Shown here: positions 1-7,029 of the stretch, one piece after another | Position numbering within the stretch: position 1 is the stretch's first letter | Layout: each line of letters opens with the position of its first letter | Source of the DNA: JBAYST01 sp041676005 | Lineage (GTDB): Bacteria; Bacillota_I; Bacilli_A; RFN20; CAG-826 | Length of the DNA: 14,906 nt | Assembly: GCA_041676005.1 (NCBI GenBank) | Contig: JBAYST010000019.1 | Coordinates: 1-14,906, forward strand | Direction of reading: 5' to 3' | Notes under the pieces: model-generated | Database searches by the model: none | The model's input: only the letters and a program-made list of their open reading frames with translations | Told to the model about the DNA's origin: nothing | Made by a program: the position numbers and the translations under genes

Positions 1-708
1 CACGAAATGAATAGTGGAATGTCAGCGAATTCGACTTTGAGAAGATTATCTGCAATTCACGGTTTTCTCGTCTTTTTGAAAAAAGAAAAATATTTGATGA
101 CTGAATTGGTCGAAGTGAGTGGACCGAAGAAATCTTTCCGATTTCCAATTTCTTTAAGCATTGAAGAAGTCGAAAGATTGCTCGAAAGCCCAAACTTAAA
201 AAAACCAGACGGAATAAGAGATAAGGCGATGCTTGAAATGATGTACGCTTCTGGACTGAGAGTCGGAGAATTGCTCGCCCTTAGAAGAGGAGATGTCAAT
301 TTAAAAAACAAGATGATAAAAGTGATGGGAAAAGGGGCGAAAGAAAGAAAAGTTCCACTCGGAGATTTTGCCTTGCAATATCTCCTTGATTATTTGCACA
401 AGGTTCGCGAAAAAAGCCTCGGAAAAGATAGTCCTTATTTGTTTTTAAACAAATATGGTAAACCACTATCCCGTCAATATTTTTTCAAGATGATTCGTAA
501 ATACGCTTTGGAAGCCGGACTGACAAAAACGATTTCTCCGCACACTCTTCGACATTGTTTTGCAACACATATGATCGAAGGCGGAGCAGAACTTCGAGCA
601 GTCCAAGAAATGCTCGGCCATACGAACATCTCGACCACCCAAATCTACACGCACATGTCCGCTCAAAGAATCATCGGCGCTTATGATTTGTATATGGGCG
701 ATAAATAG
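1..708 (+). CDS. xerD: Tyrosine recombinase XerD, 5'-truncated by the window edge
   Basis: Site-specific tyrosine recombinase that, with XerC, resolves chromosome dimers at dif. The reading frame is open to base 1 (two codons precede the ATG at 7), so about 60 N-terminal residues of a roughly 295-residue protein lie outside the window and that ATG is not the true start. Counting from the Met at base 7, the catalytic set is complete: Arg85 in ASGLRVGEL, Lys109 in the GKGAKERKVPL hairpin, His179 and Arg182 in HTLRH, His205 in LGHTNISTTQIYTH and the nucleophile Tyr214. XerD is preferred over XerC or a phage integrase because deoB follows directly, as in Bacillus, where ripX/xerD precedes drm. 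The gene ends in TAG 45 bases before deoB, so co-transcription is likely. No phage genes or att-like repeats lie near it. Confidence 0.9.
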   Translation, partial: HEMNSGMSANSTLRRLSAIHGFLVFLKKEKYLMTELVEVSGPKKSFRFPISLSIEEVERLLESPNLKKPDGIRDKAMLEMMYASGLRVGELLALRRGDVNLKNKMIKVMGKGAKERKVPLGDFALQYLLDYLHKVREKSLGKDSPYLFLNKYGKPLSRQYFFKMIRKYALEAGLTKTISPHTLRHCFATHMIEGGAELRAVQEMLGHTNISTTQIYTHMSAQRIIGAYDLYMGDK

Positions 709-753
709 TTTAAAATTACTTTTGTTTTTAAGAAACAATCTCAGGAGACAATT

Positions 754-1956
754 ATGGATTATAAATTTAAAAGAGTGTTTGTTATCGTCGCTGATTCTGT
801 TGGAATCGGAGCCGAACCAGACGCAGCAAAATTCGGAGATGAAGGCAGCAATACAATTGTGCACATCTCACAGAAATGCGGAGGATTAAACATTCCGCAT
901 ATGAATAGTTTAGGAATTGGAGACCTAGCGCCAATTGAAGGAACGAATACCGTTTCTCATCCGACATCTTATGCCTCTCGGGCTCGAGAGATGAGCAATG
1001 GAAAAGATACGATGACCGGACATTGGGAGATGATGGGTATTTTGACCACACAACCATTTGTGACTTTCACTGACACAGGTTTTCCGAAGGAATTAATCGA
1101 TGAACTCGAAGCTAAAACCGGTCATAAAGTGATTGGTAATATCGCCGCTAGCGGGACGGAGATCATCAAATTATTAGGTGAAGAACAGATGAGAGATAAT
1201 TCACTTATCGTCTACACTTCTGCTGATAGTGTGTTACAAATCGCTGCTAGCGAGGAAGTGACCGGACTAGAAGAATTGTACCGTTGCTGTGAAATTGCCC
1301 GTGAAATTTGCATGAAGCCAGAATGGAAAGTCGGCCGAGTTATCGCTCGTCCGTTTGTCGGTAAAACCAAAGAGACATTCAAAAGGACATCAAATCGTCA
1401 CGACTTAGCGCTTCGACCAGAAACTCCAACCGTGATGAACCTTTTAGATGAAAGCGGCCTAATGGTCAGTTGTATTGGAAAAATCGGTGATATTTTCGAT
1501 GGTTACGGAGTCGTAAAAACACAAAAAACAGTCTCTAATGAAGACGGAATGGATAAGACGATTTTAGAAGCAGTCAACTCAAAATTCACCGAAGGATTTT
1601 GCTATGTCAACCTAGTTGAATTCGATTCTGAATTCGGACATCGACGCGACGCGATCGGATATGGGAAAGCTTTAGAAGCCTTTGATGTTCGAGTCGGTGA
1701 ATTATTACCGCTTCTTCGCGAAGACGATTTACTCATTATCACTGCAGACCACGGTAATGATCCGACTTGGAGTGGAACTGACCACACAAGAGAGAAAGTT
1801 CCACTTTTGATGTATTCGCCATCATTTAAGAATGGTCGATACCTCGAAGAAAGAGCGTCTTTTGCCGATATCGGAATGACGATTTTAAAGAATTTTAAAC
1901 TCACCAAACCCGATAATTTAATCGGTGAGCCGATCGAAGAATTATTTAATGATTAA
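754..1956 (+). CDS. deoB: Phosphopentomutase
   Basis: Interconverts ribose-1-phosphate and ribose-5-phosphate, and the deoxy forms, linking nucleoside phosphorolysis to the pentose phosphate pathway; cytosolic and Mn-dependent. The protein is 400 residues, full length for this alkaline-phosphatase-superfamily enzyme. Visible metal and catalytic positions are Asp14 in VADSVGIGAEPDA, the phospho-accepting Thr86 in GKDTMTGHWE, Asp291 and His296 in FDSEFGHRRD, Asp332-His333 in TADHGNDPT and His344 in TDHTREKVP. The start is supported by AGGAG about 6 bases upstream of the ATG. It follows xerD as in Bacillus, but a purine nucleoside phosphorylase, the usual next gene there, is replaced by an ABC-transporter lipoprotein gene 24 bases downstream. 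Ends in TAA. Confidence 0.95.
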   Translation: MDYKFKRVFVIVADSVGIGAEPDAAKFGDEGSNTIVHISQKCGGLNIPHMNSLGIGDLAPIEGTNTVSHPTSYASRAREMSNGKDTMTGHWEMMGILTTQPFVTFTDTGFPKELIDELEAKTGHKVIGNIAASGTEIIKLLGEEQMRDNSLIVYTSADSVLQIAASEEVTGLEELYRCCEIAREICMKPEWKVGRVIARPFVGKTKETFKRTSNRHDLALRPETPTVMNLLDESGLMVSCIGKIGDIFDGYGVVKTQKTVSNEDGMDKTILEAVNSKFTEGFCYVNLVEFDSEFGHRRDAIGYGKALEAFDVRVGELLPLLREDDLLIITADHGNDPTWSGTDHTREKVPLLMYSPSFKNGRYLEERASFADIGMTILKNFKLTKPDNLIGEPIEELFND

Positions 1957-1980
1957 AATAAGGAGAATAAACTAAAAATA

Positions 1981-2922
1981 ATGAAAAAAAACATCATTGC
2001 AACTTTGAGTGTTCTCACTCTTGCTCTAACCGCATGCAATGCGACAGAGGAGAACTATAAAAGAGCGATATCGCCTTCTGGAGCTCCAGCGATCGCCTTT
2101 TACGATCAGACAAAAACTGATTATTTTGAAACGAATTCAACTCCTGCAAATGTTCTAGCACAGCTTCAAGCGGACAATTACGGAATGGTCGTTTTTGATT
2201 TTTACAATGGTTTAAAATCGCTGAAAGCAAATCAAGGACATTATAAATTAGCCAAGATCATCACCGGAGGTAATCTCTATTTAGTCGGAATCAATAAAAC
2301 CGAAGCGCCGACTGTCGATGATTACATTGTTTCATTTGGTAAAAATCTACTTCCTGATATTGTCTATAAGGAAATTTACGGTGAAGACATCGCGGAAGTC
2401 ACGCATTATGTTAACGCAGTTAATGATGCGCAAGGTGTTCTTGTCAGCGGCTTACATGAAGGTCATTTAGTCGATTATGTTCTAATCGCTCAGCCAGCAT
2501 TATTTGCAACACTTAATAATGTTAATGCAGCGACGTACGGAACATTGACAGTCATCGATTCTTTAAGAGAAAAATGGACTGAAAAAACTGAACAAACCGC
2601 AATTCCACAAGCTGGACTTTTCCTTAATATGCAATATTATGTCAACCACAAGTCATACTATGATGATCAATTAGCACTTCTTGATGAAAGAATCGAAACG
2701 TGTATTGATGATCCTTTGACAATGAAAACGAAAATTGAAACCGACTTGCCATCTGAAGATGATCAAAAGGCTTTGTTTGGTTTTACTTCGAAAGTAGCTT
2801 ATAACGTTCAAAAAGACGGAGCTAATGGTTTTGCTCTTGTCAGAGGTGAAGAAACAATCGATATTCATGGTTTTCTCACTTCGCTCAACATCTTAGAAGA
2901 CTATAGCGACTTCATCTTATAA
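1981..2922 (+). CDS. ABC-transporter substrate-binding lipoprotein, NMT1/TauA-like
   Basis: Probable extracytoplasmic solute-binding protein of an importer, anchored by a lipid on Cys19. Residues 1-19 form a lipoprotein signal: a KK start, a hydrophobic stretch from about residue 5 to 16, then the lipobox L-T-A-C. The 313-residue protein has the layout of the NMT1/SsuA/ThiY group: a VSFGKNLLPDIVYKEIYG segment near residue 112 and a VDYVLIAQPALFATL segment near residue 163, the latter corresponding to the 'dAallpEP' region of the family. The permease 20 bases downstream belongs to the matching SsuC/TauC family. No ATPase gene lies nearby. The substrate cannot be read from sequence; thiamine precursors, sulfonates, riboflavin or pyrimidine-like compounds are possible. 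The nearest Shine-Dalgarno (AGGAG, 1961-1965) is 15 bases from the ATG, which is long, but no nearer start exists. Confidence 0.75.
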   Translation: MKKNIIATLSVLTLALTACNATEENYKRAISPSGAPAIAFYDQTKTDYFETNSTPANVLAQLQADNYGMVVFDFYNGLKSLKANQGHYKLAKIITGGNLYLVGINKTEAPTVDDYIVSFGKNLLPDIVYKEIYGEDIAEVTHYVNAVNDAQGVLVSGLHEGHLVDYVLIAQPALFATLNNVNAATYGTLTVIDSLREKWTEKTEQTAIPQAGLFLNMQYYVNHKSYYDDQLALLDERIETCIDDPLTMKTKIETDLPSEDDQKALFGFTSKVAYNVQKDGANGFALVRGEETIDIHGFLTSLNILEDYSDFIL

Positions 2923-2942
2923 ATCGAGAAAGAAAAAAGTGG

Positions 2943-3704
2943 ATGCAAAAAAACCAAAAGAAAATTTGGCGTGAACTCATTCTTGTCTTAGCAGGGATCG
3001 GTTTTGTTTTTGTTCTTTGGTGGTTGCTTTCATTTTTGATTTCTTCGACTTTGTTTCCCGGACCATTGGAAACGTTTAGTGAGCTAGGGATATTGCTTAA
3101 AAAAGAATCGACCTATCTTGCAATTGGCGGAACGATTACGAGATTGTTATTATCTTTTTTAATCAGCTTTATCTTCGCGTTTGTTCTTGGAGTTATTGCC
3201 GGCTTTATCAAAGCGGTTAAAACATTTTTAAATCCGTTAGTCATCATTTTAAGAACAATTCCTACAGCAGCTTTGATTCTCATCATGGTCGTCTTATTAC
3301 TTCCACAATATTCACTTTTAATCGTCACCTTTTTGATGATGTTTCCAATCATCTATGAAGCGATTGTCACCGGAATCGAAAGCATCGATGAATCGGTGAT
3401 GATGGCACTTAAGATCGACGCTAAACCTTATAGTGCACAGAGTATTTTCCGCGTCATCATTCCGATGAGCGGGCCTTACATCCTTTTAGGAATCATTCAA
3501 AGTGTCGGCTTAGGAATGAAGGTTTCGATCATGGCTGAAGTCTTGGTCGGGAATAATCGAATTCCAGGACTTGGTATTATTATCAAAGAAGGTTATCAAT
3601 ACGCTTATATGTCTCAAGTCTTTGCAGTATCTTTAATCGCAATTGTCTTGATCGGTCTTTTAGATCTCGGGTTAAGACTTGCCAAGAAAAAAATAAAACA
3701 TTAA
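2943..3704 (+). CDS. ABC-transporter permease, SsuC/TauC/ThiX type
   Basis: Inner-membrane permease of a type I importer that pairs with the lipoprotein encoded just upstream. The 253-residue protein shows about six hydrophobic segments, near residues 13-32, 58-88, 95-119, 124-145, 180-203 and 225-247. An EAA-like cytoplasmic loop (ALKIDAKPYSAQSIFRVIIP followed by MSGPYILLG) lies near residues 155-183, where the ATPase should dock. This order and spacing is that of the BPD_transp_1 permeases of the nitrate/sulfonate/taurine/thiamine-precursor group. Ribosome binding is weak: only purine-rich sequence precedes the ATG, so coupling to the upstream gene is likely. A strong intrinsic terminator starts 20 bases after the stop, so this is the last gene of the transcript and the ATPase must be encoded elsewhere. 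Confidence 0.8.
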   Translation: MQKNQKKIWRELILVLAGIGFVFVLWWLLSFLISSTLFPGPLETFSELGILLKKESTYLAIGGTITRLLLSFLISFIFAFVLGVIAGFIKAVKTFLNPLVIILRTIPTAALILIMVVLLLPQYSLLIVTFLMMFPIIYEAIVTGIESIDESVMMALKIDAKPYSAQSIFRVIIPMSGPYILLGIIQSVGLGMKVSIMAEVLVGNNRIPGLGIIIKEGYQYAYMSQVFAVSLIAIVLIGLLDLGLRLAKKKIKH

Positions 3705-3708
3705 AAAT

Positions 3709-3714
3709 TATAAT
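3709..3714 (+). promoter_or_regulatory. Possible -10 element (TATAAT) in front of the MazF-like gene
   Basis: A perfect TATAAT lies just after the permease stop. Transcription from it would begin near 3721, almost exactly at the base of the hairpin at 3724-3753, giving an mRNA that opens with that hairpin. No good -35 is present at 16-18 bases (the region is A-rich; TTGCCA at 3679-3684 is 24 bases away), so it may be only an AT-rich coincidence. Confidence 0.3.
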
Positions 3715-3723
3715 TTCAATAAT

Positions 3724-3757
3724 AAGCTTCCTAAAAGTATTACTAGGAGGCTTTTTT
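3724..3757 (+). terminator. Intrinsic terminator whose 3' arm contains the next gene's Shine-Dalgarno
   Basis: Arms AAGCTTCCTA (3724-3733) and TAGGAGGCTT (3744-3753) pair over 10 bp with one G-U wobble around a 10-base loop, and the T-run covers 3752-3757. This is a textbook terminator for the permease transcript. The same 3' arm carries GGAGG (3746-3750), placed 7 bases before the ATG at 3758, so the hairpin would also mask that ribosome binding site. Confidence 0.85.
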
Positions 3758-4297
3758 ATGGGAGCAGAAAAAAATGAACGTTTTAAACTTGAACCTAAAG
3801 AACAAGGAGAAAGCAGAGGAGTGAAATACGAAGGACTTAATGGGGTTAAGTCTCAACTCGAATGGATTAAAAGACAGCTCGAGTACGCATCGTTTTCAGA
3901 AAAGTATAAGTTGAGATACAATCTGAAGCGCGGTGAGATCTATGAATTCGATTGGGGTTATAACGTCAATGTCGAATTCTCAAACCGTCATTATGGAGTT
4001 GTTTTAGCAGACTCAAATGAATTCAATCCATTAGTCATTGTCTGTCCACTTAAAACAAATCGACACGGCGCTCATCCGCGGAGTGATGTCGATTTAGGAT
4101 TCATTGAAGGACTAAGAGAGGGTGTGCGGACACTAGCAGTTGTTAATCAAATAAGGACCTTGGACAAAATGAGATTATATACAAAAACCGCGATTGCAGA
4201 AGAAAGTGAGATGGAGGAAGTCCCGAAGTTAGAACAAGGAAAAATCAAACTTATTTTAGCGGCTTACCAGACACTTTTATACGAAACAATCGAATGA
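3758..4297 (+). CDS. MazF/PemK-family toxin-like protein with N-terminal extension, no adjacent antitoxin
   Basis: Residues 57-170 resemble the MazF/PemK (CcdB-fold) endoribonuclease family: KRGEIYEFDWG at 57-67, RHYGVVLADSNEFNPLVIVCPLKT at 77-100, and NQIRTLDKMRL at 130-140, which matches the 'dQirtidk.Rl' strand of MazF. Family members usually cleave single-stranded mRNA and are held by an antitoxin encoded immediately upstream. Here the protein is 179 residues, against roughly 110-120 for MazF. It begins with a charged extension of about 56 residues, partly predicted helical (VKSQLEWIKRQLEYASFSEKYKLRYN). No small antitoxin ORF lies before or after it. Whether it is still a toxin is unknown; the extension might act in cis. 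The start is fixed by GGAGG 7 bases upstream. It ends in TGA, followed 20 bases later by an 11-bp repeat pair. Confidence 0.7.
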   Translation: MGAEKNERFKLEPKEQGESRGVKYEGLNGVKSQLEWIKRQLEYASFSEKYKLRYNLKRGEIYEFDWGYNVNVEFSNRHYGVVLADSNEFNPLVIVCPLKTNRHGAHPRSDVDLGFIEGLREGVRTLAVVNQIRTLDKMRLYTKTAIAEESEMEEVPKLEQGKIKLILAAYQTLLYETIE

Positions 4298-4317
4298 AGC
4301 GATGCTTGAACGTAACG

Positions 4318-4339
4318 ATATTAGTAGATAATTAGTAGT
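4318..4339. repeat. Two tandem 11-bp stop-rich repeat units
   Basis: ATATTAGTAGA (4318-4328) and TAATTAGTAGT (4329-4339) form an imperfect 11-bp tandem pair 20 bases after the MazF-like stop codon. The 17 bases TAGTAGATAATTAGTAG at 4322-4338 recur without change at 13087-13103 downstream of plsY. Because 11 is not a multiple of three, the TAA and TAG triplets fall in different frames. Confidence 0.7.
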
Positions 4340-4378
4340 TTTATATATACCAAATATGTGGGAAACTATTAATTTTAT
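4332..4378 (+). terminator. AT-rich hairpin, possible terminator of the MazF-like gene
   Basis: TTAGTAGTTT (4332-4341) can pair with AAACTATTAA (4363-4372), 10 bp with one G-U, followed by TTTTAT. The 21-base loop holds a small inner CCA/TGG pairing. The 5' arm is part of the second 11-bp repeat unit. The low GC content makes it a weak terminator. The rest of the gap to 4491 is AT-rich and I see nothing further in it. Confidence 0.4.
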
Positions 4379-4491
4379 AGATATTCTTTTTGAATGATTT
4401 TGAAAGCGATTTTCATAAAAGATAGACACAATCTAACTTTTATTATCATTTAGTTTACATAATGGAAATTATGCGAAGTAAGTGTTATTTT

Positions 4492-4522
4492 AAAAAGCCA
4501 CTTCTTCTTCCTTGTGACTTTT
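4492..4522 (-). terminator. Intrinsic terminator of the yqeG-nadD operon
   Basis: On the minus strand AAAAGTCAC (4522-4514) pairs with GTGGCTTTT (4501-4493) over 9 bp with one U-G wobble, around a 12-base loop, followed by a T-run. It overlaps the nadD stop codon, so the operon ends here and the rsfS/yqeL and yqeM genes that follow in Bacillus are absent. On the plus strand the stem has a C-A mismatch, so it acts mainly on minus transcripts. Confidence 0.75.
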
Positions 4523-5597
4523 ATAAATAATTTTTAAAACATTCAGATGTCAGCTTGTTGTCGACATCTTTCATTTTTTTAAGAAGGTGTTTTTTGTTTT
4601 CTCGTAGGACATATATAAAGCCTTCTTTATAGTCGTTCTTCATTGACCGGATCATTTTCCGTGAATCATACCCACGACTCGGATCGATTTTATCGCTTGC
4701 ATAAACTATCTTACTGATCGGATTCATCTCCCCACTTCCGGTTGCGTGGAATTCAATTGCCTCAAGAATCATTTGGTCTTCAATGTGGAAAACTTCGCGT
4801 GCAAGACGCGCGCTATAAAATTGATGATAAAGTTTTTCGCTCATCGGAAGATATTTAGCGTATTGTTTTTCGATGTTTGATTTTATTTCCTTATCAAGAT
4901 TTTTTCCAAGGTCGTGTAATATTCCTCCAACATAAGCTTTATACGCATGTTCAATTTTATTATCTAATGCGATTTGATAAGCGAGTAACGCCACTGACTT
5001 ACTATGCTCTAATCTTTGACCATTGATATATTTAGCGATTTGTTTCATGTAATAGAGATTGTGATCTTGGATATATTTTAAAACTCGTAGCGGACTATCA
5101 GGACGAAGAAGATTTCTAACCTCGGTTGAAGAGACATCAATTTCTTTTCCTTCCACCGCGAGCATTTTGAAACGTTTGATATTATCTTCTTTGATTTCGA
5201 AGTTCGTTCTTTTGAAATAAACGATTTTTGTCAGTGATGCGATTTCGTCTGCTTCTTTCCAGCGATGGAATTCGTTCACTTGATCTGCGCCGATGAGAAA
5301 GAATAAATTATCAGTCGGATAAATCTTCTTAAAATGCCTGACGGGTTGAATCGTATAATTATCAGCTTTGTTCAGCTCGAATCTAGAAACACTAAAACCT
5401 TCTTTACTTCGAAGGGCGATTTTAATCATTTGATATTTATCTTCTGGCAATGTCTCTTTCTCTTTCCAGACCGAAACACCATTAGGGATAAAAATTACTT
5501 TTTCGGCGTTTAGTTTCTCTTTTGCGATTTCCGCCATATTTAAATGCCCATGATGAATGGGATCAAAAGAGCCACCGAAAAGAATAATGTTTTTCAT
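4521..5597 (-). CDS. nadD: NadD-YqeK fusion: nicotinate-nucleotide adenylyltransferase plus HD-domain Ap4A hydrolase
   Basis: Bifunctional 358-residue protein. Residues 1 to about 185 are NadD, which makes deamido-NAD from nicotinate mononucleotide and ATP: nucleotidyltransferase motif GGSFDPIHHGH at 8-18, the FLIGADQVNEFHRW region near 100-113, and SSTEVR at 156-161. Residues from about 186 to 358 are a YqeK-type HD domain: His198 (LEHSK), His228-Asp229 (GILHDLGK), His284 (EFHATG) and Asp302 (ASDKIDP) are the likely metal ligands. YqeK proteins hydrolyse Ap4A symmetrically to ADP. In Bacillus these are two adjacent genes (nadD, yqeK); here one uninterrupted frame joins them. The start ATG overlaps the yhbY stop as ATGA, so translation is probably coupled. 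No strong Shine-Dalgarno lies close to the start. The true stop is TAA inside the terminator stem. Confidence 0.93.
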   Translation of the reverse strand: MKNIILFGGSFDPIHHGHLNMAEIAKEKLNAEKVIFIPNGVSVWKEKETLPEDKYQMIKIALRSKEGFSVSRFELNKADNYTIQPVRHFKKIYPTDNLFFLIGADQVNEFHRWKEADEIASLTKIVYFKRTNFEIKEDNIKRFKMLAVEGKEIDVSSTEVRNLLRPDSPLRVLKYIQDHNLYYMKQIAKYINGQRLEHSKSVALLAYQIALDNKIEHAYKAYVGGILHDLGKNLDKEIKSNIEKQYAKYLPMSEKLYHQFYSARLAREVFHIEDQMILEAIEFHATGSGEMNPISKIVYASDKIDPSRGYDSRKMIRSMKNDYKEGFIYVLRENKKHLLKKMKDVDNKLTSECFKNYL

Positions 5598-5890
5598 TTT
5601 TTTAACTTGATGATTTCCTTTTTGCGATTTTTTCGATAAAGGATGATTGTCCGCCCAATGATCTGAACGACTTCTCCATAAAGCGAGTTGACTAACTTAT
5701 GGGCGATATCACCGATTTCTTCTTCGACCGTTTTTAAAACATCGACGATGATTAGTTCATGGGCGATTAAGGCTTTGTCGAGCAAATCAATTGTCGTCTT
5801 ATTAATTCCGTTTTTGCCGATTTGATATTTGGTTTCGATTTCTTGATTGGCAATTTTCCGAAGTTGTTTCTTTTGTGTATTGGTTAACAT
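5594..5890 (-). CDS. yhbY: CRM-domain RNA-binding protein YhbY/YqeI
   Basis: Small RNA-binding protein of the CRM (CRS1-YhbY) family, associated with pre-50S particles. I place the start at the ATG at 5890 (98 residues, MLTNTQKKQLRKIANQ), which matches the family's usual 'MLTgkQkr.Lr..A' opening; a TTG at 5920 in the same frame would overlap yqeH and add a non-family leader. The CRM features are visible: IGKNGI near residues 27-32 as the GxxG-like loop and VVQIIGRTIILYRKN near residues 75-89 as the final strand. It sits 5 bases after the yqeH stop and ends in TGA, overlapping the nadD ATG by 4 bases. The family's function is known only as ribosome-associated. Confidence 0.9.
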   Translation of the reverse strand: MLTNTQKKQLRKIANQEIETKYQIGKNGINKTTIDLLDKALIAHELIIVDVLKTVEEEIGDIAHKLVNSLYGEVVQIIGRTIILYRKNRKKEIIKLKK

Positions 5891-5895
5891 AATCT

Positions 5896-7029
5896 TTATC
5901 TTGTCCTCGATTTGAAACAAGTCAGAGACGCCCCGCGCGGAAGCATAACTCTAATCGTTTGTCCTTTTGATTTTATTTTCATCCAGCCGAGGCCGCGAAT
6001 CGCAATATCATAATCTTCTTCTTTTTTGTTTAAGACGATATCAAATAAATCAAAATCATGGAAATCTTGGTATTTTTCACTGACCGGTCGGACGTATCTT
6101 TTACTAAAATTCAGTTCAAAGAAACCATCAATTTTGCTATTGTTAACTTTTCTCAGTTCAACATTTTCGGCAAAACAGAATTCAACATTGATCGATGCAC
6201 CTTTTAATAAAGATAAATATGCTAAACCACCGACAATAAAACCGCTACCGTTTGACAGTCTTTCACGTTTACAAACGATATTTTTCTTTGGAGTGATGTA
6301 TTTAGATATGTCTTTTTCGACCATCATTTGAACTGAATCATTATTAAAAAATCCGGGCATTTCATAAAGTGTTGAAGAATTATCAAACGGAATCGAGAGG
6401 ATTCTCAATCTGGTATCAGGATAATTTTCACTTTTGATCATGCGTTTAGATTTGTTTTGGAAAACCTTGAGCAAAACATCGATAATCGCACTTTTTCCAG
6501 ATAAAGAAGAACCAATCAAATAAACATCGTGTCTTTTTCTTAATTCAGCGAGTTTCTTGGTGAAATCTTCAATGTTATAATTTTTCGTTGCGCTGACGAG
6601 AATGATATCAACGGGTTTAATTCCCACCGCTTCAAATCTCTCTTTTAAATATTGGATTAAAGACTCATCTTTTACGTTTTCACTGAACAGATCTCTTTTA
6701 TTTCCGACGACGAGAATATTATTATTTTTGATTTTATCGGCTAAAGTCTTGTCGATTGTGCCGTTAAATGAAAACAAATCGACGATGAAACAAATAAGAG
6801 CATCAGACGCCACTGCATCGTCGAGAACTTTTAAAATATCGTGATCGATTTTTTCAAAGTCCAAATTGATATTGATTTGTAAATTACGATAACAATCTTC
6901 GCAATATAAAACTCGATCGCGCTTATCATCAAACAATTCACTGGGAATAAAACCAGGTTTTTGATCGTCATCGCTTTGTAAGACAACTCCGCAATTATTA
7001 CAACGGAAGACTCTAGTAATTTTACTCAT
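5896..7029 (-). CDS. yqeH: Circularly permuted ribosome-assembly GTPase YqeH
   Basis: GTPase needed for 30S subunit maturation in Bacillus. The 377-residue protein starts with a zinc-finger-like Cys4 set, Cys10/Cys13 and Cys43/Cys46. The GTPase motifs are in the permuted order that defines the family: G4 NKRD at 110-113, G5 SATK at 146-149, then G1 GSSLSGKS at 173-180 and G3 near 223-226. The C-terminal third is the family's RNA-binding-type region. The G3 motif reads EMPG rather than the usual D-x-P-G, which is unusual. GGAG lies 8 bases before the ATG, and the first 8 bases overlap the end of yqeG, so translation is coupled. YqeG, YqeH, YhbY and NadD are adjacent in this order across Firmicutes, with aroE between yqeH and yhbY in Bacillus; aroE is missing here. 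Confidence 0.93.
   Translation of the reverse strand: MSKITRVFRCNNCGVVLQSDDDQKPGFIPSELFDDKRDRVLYCEDCYRNLQININLDFEKIDHDILKVLDDAVASDALICFIVDLFSFNGTIDKTLADKIKNNNILVVGNKRDLFSENVKDESLIQYLKERFEAVGIKPVDIILVSATKNYNIEDFTKKLAELRKRHDVYLIGSSLSGKSAIIDVLLKVFQNKSKRMIKSENYPDTRLRILSIPFDNSSTLYEMPGFFNNDSVQMMVEKDISKYITPKKNIVCKRERLSNGSGFIVGGLAYLSLLKGASINVEFCFAENVELRKVNNSKIDGFFELNFSKRYVRPVSEKYQDFHDFDLFDIVLNKKEEDYDIAIRGLGWMKIKSKGQTIRVMLPRGASLTCFKSRTR

Noticed and set aside
1..708. xerD as a phage or island integrase
   Set aside because: Sequence and the deoB neighbour match chromosomal XerD; no phage genes, tRNA or att repeats are present.
466..864. Minus-strand ORF of 132 codons across xerD/deoB
   Set aside because: It is antisense to two well-supported genes, shows no recognisable motif and has no Shine-Dalgarno that stands out.
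1957..1980. Riboswitch before the ABC-transporter genes
   Set aside because: Only 24 bases separate deoB from the lipoprotein gene, too few for an aptamer.
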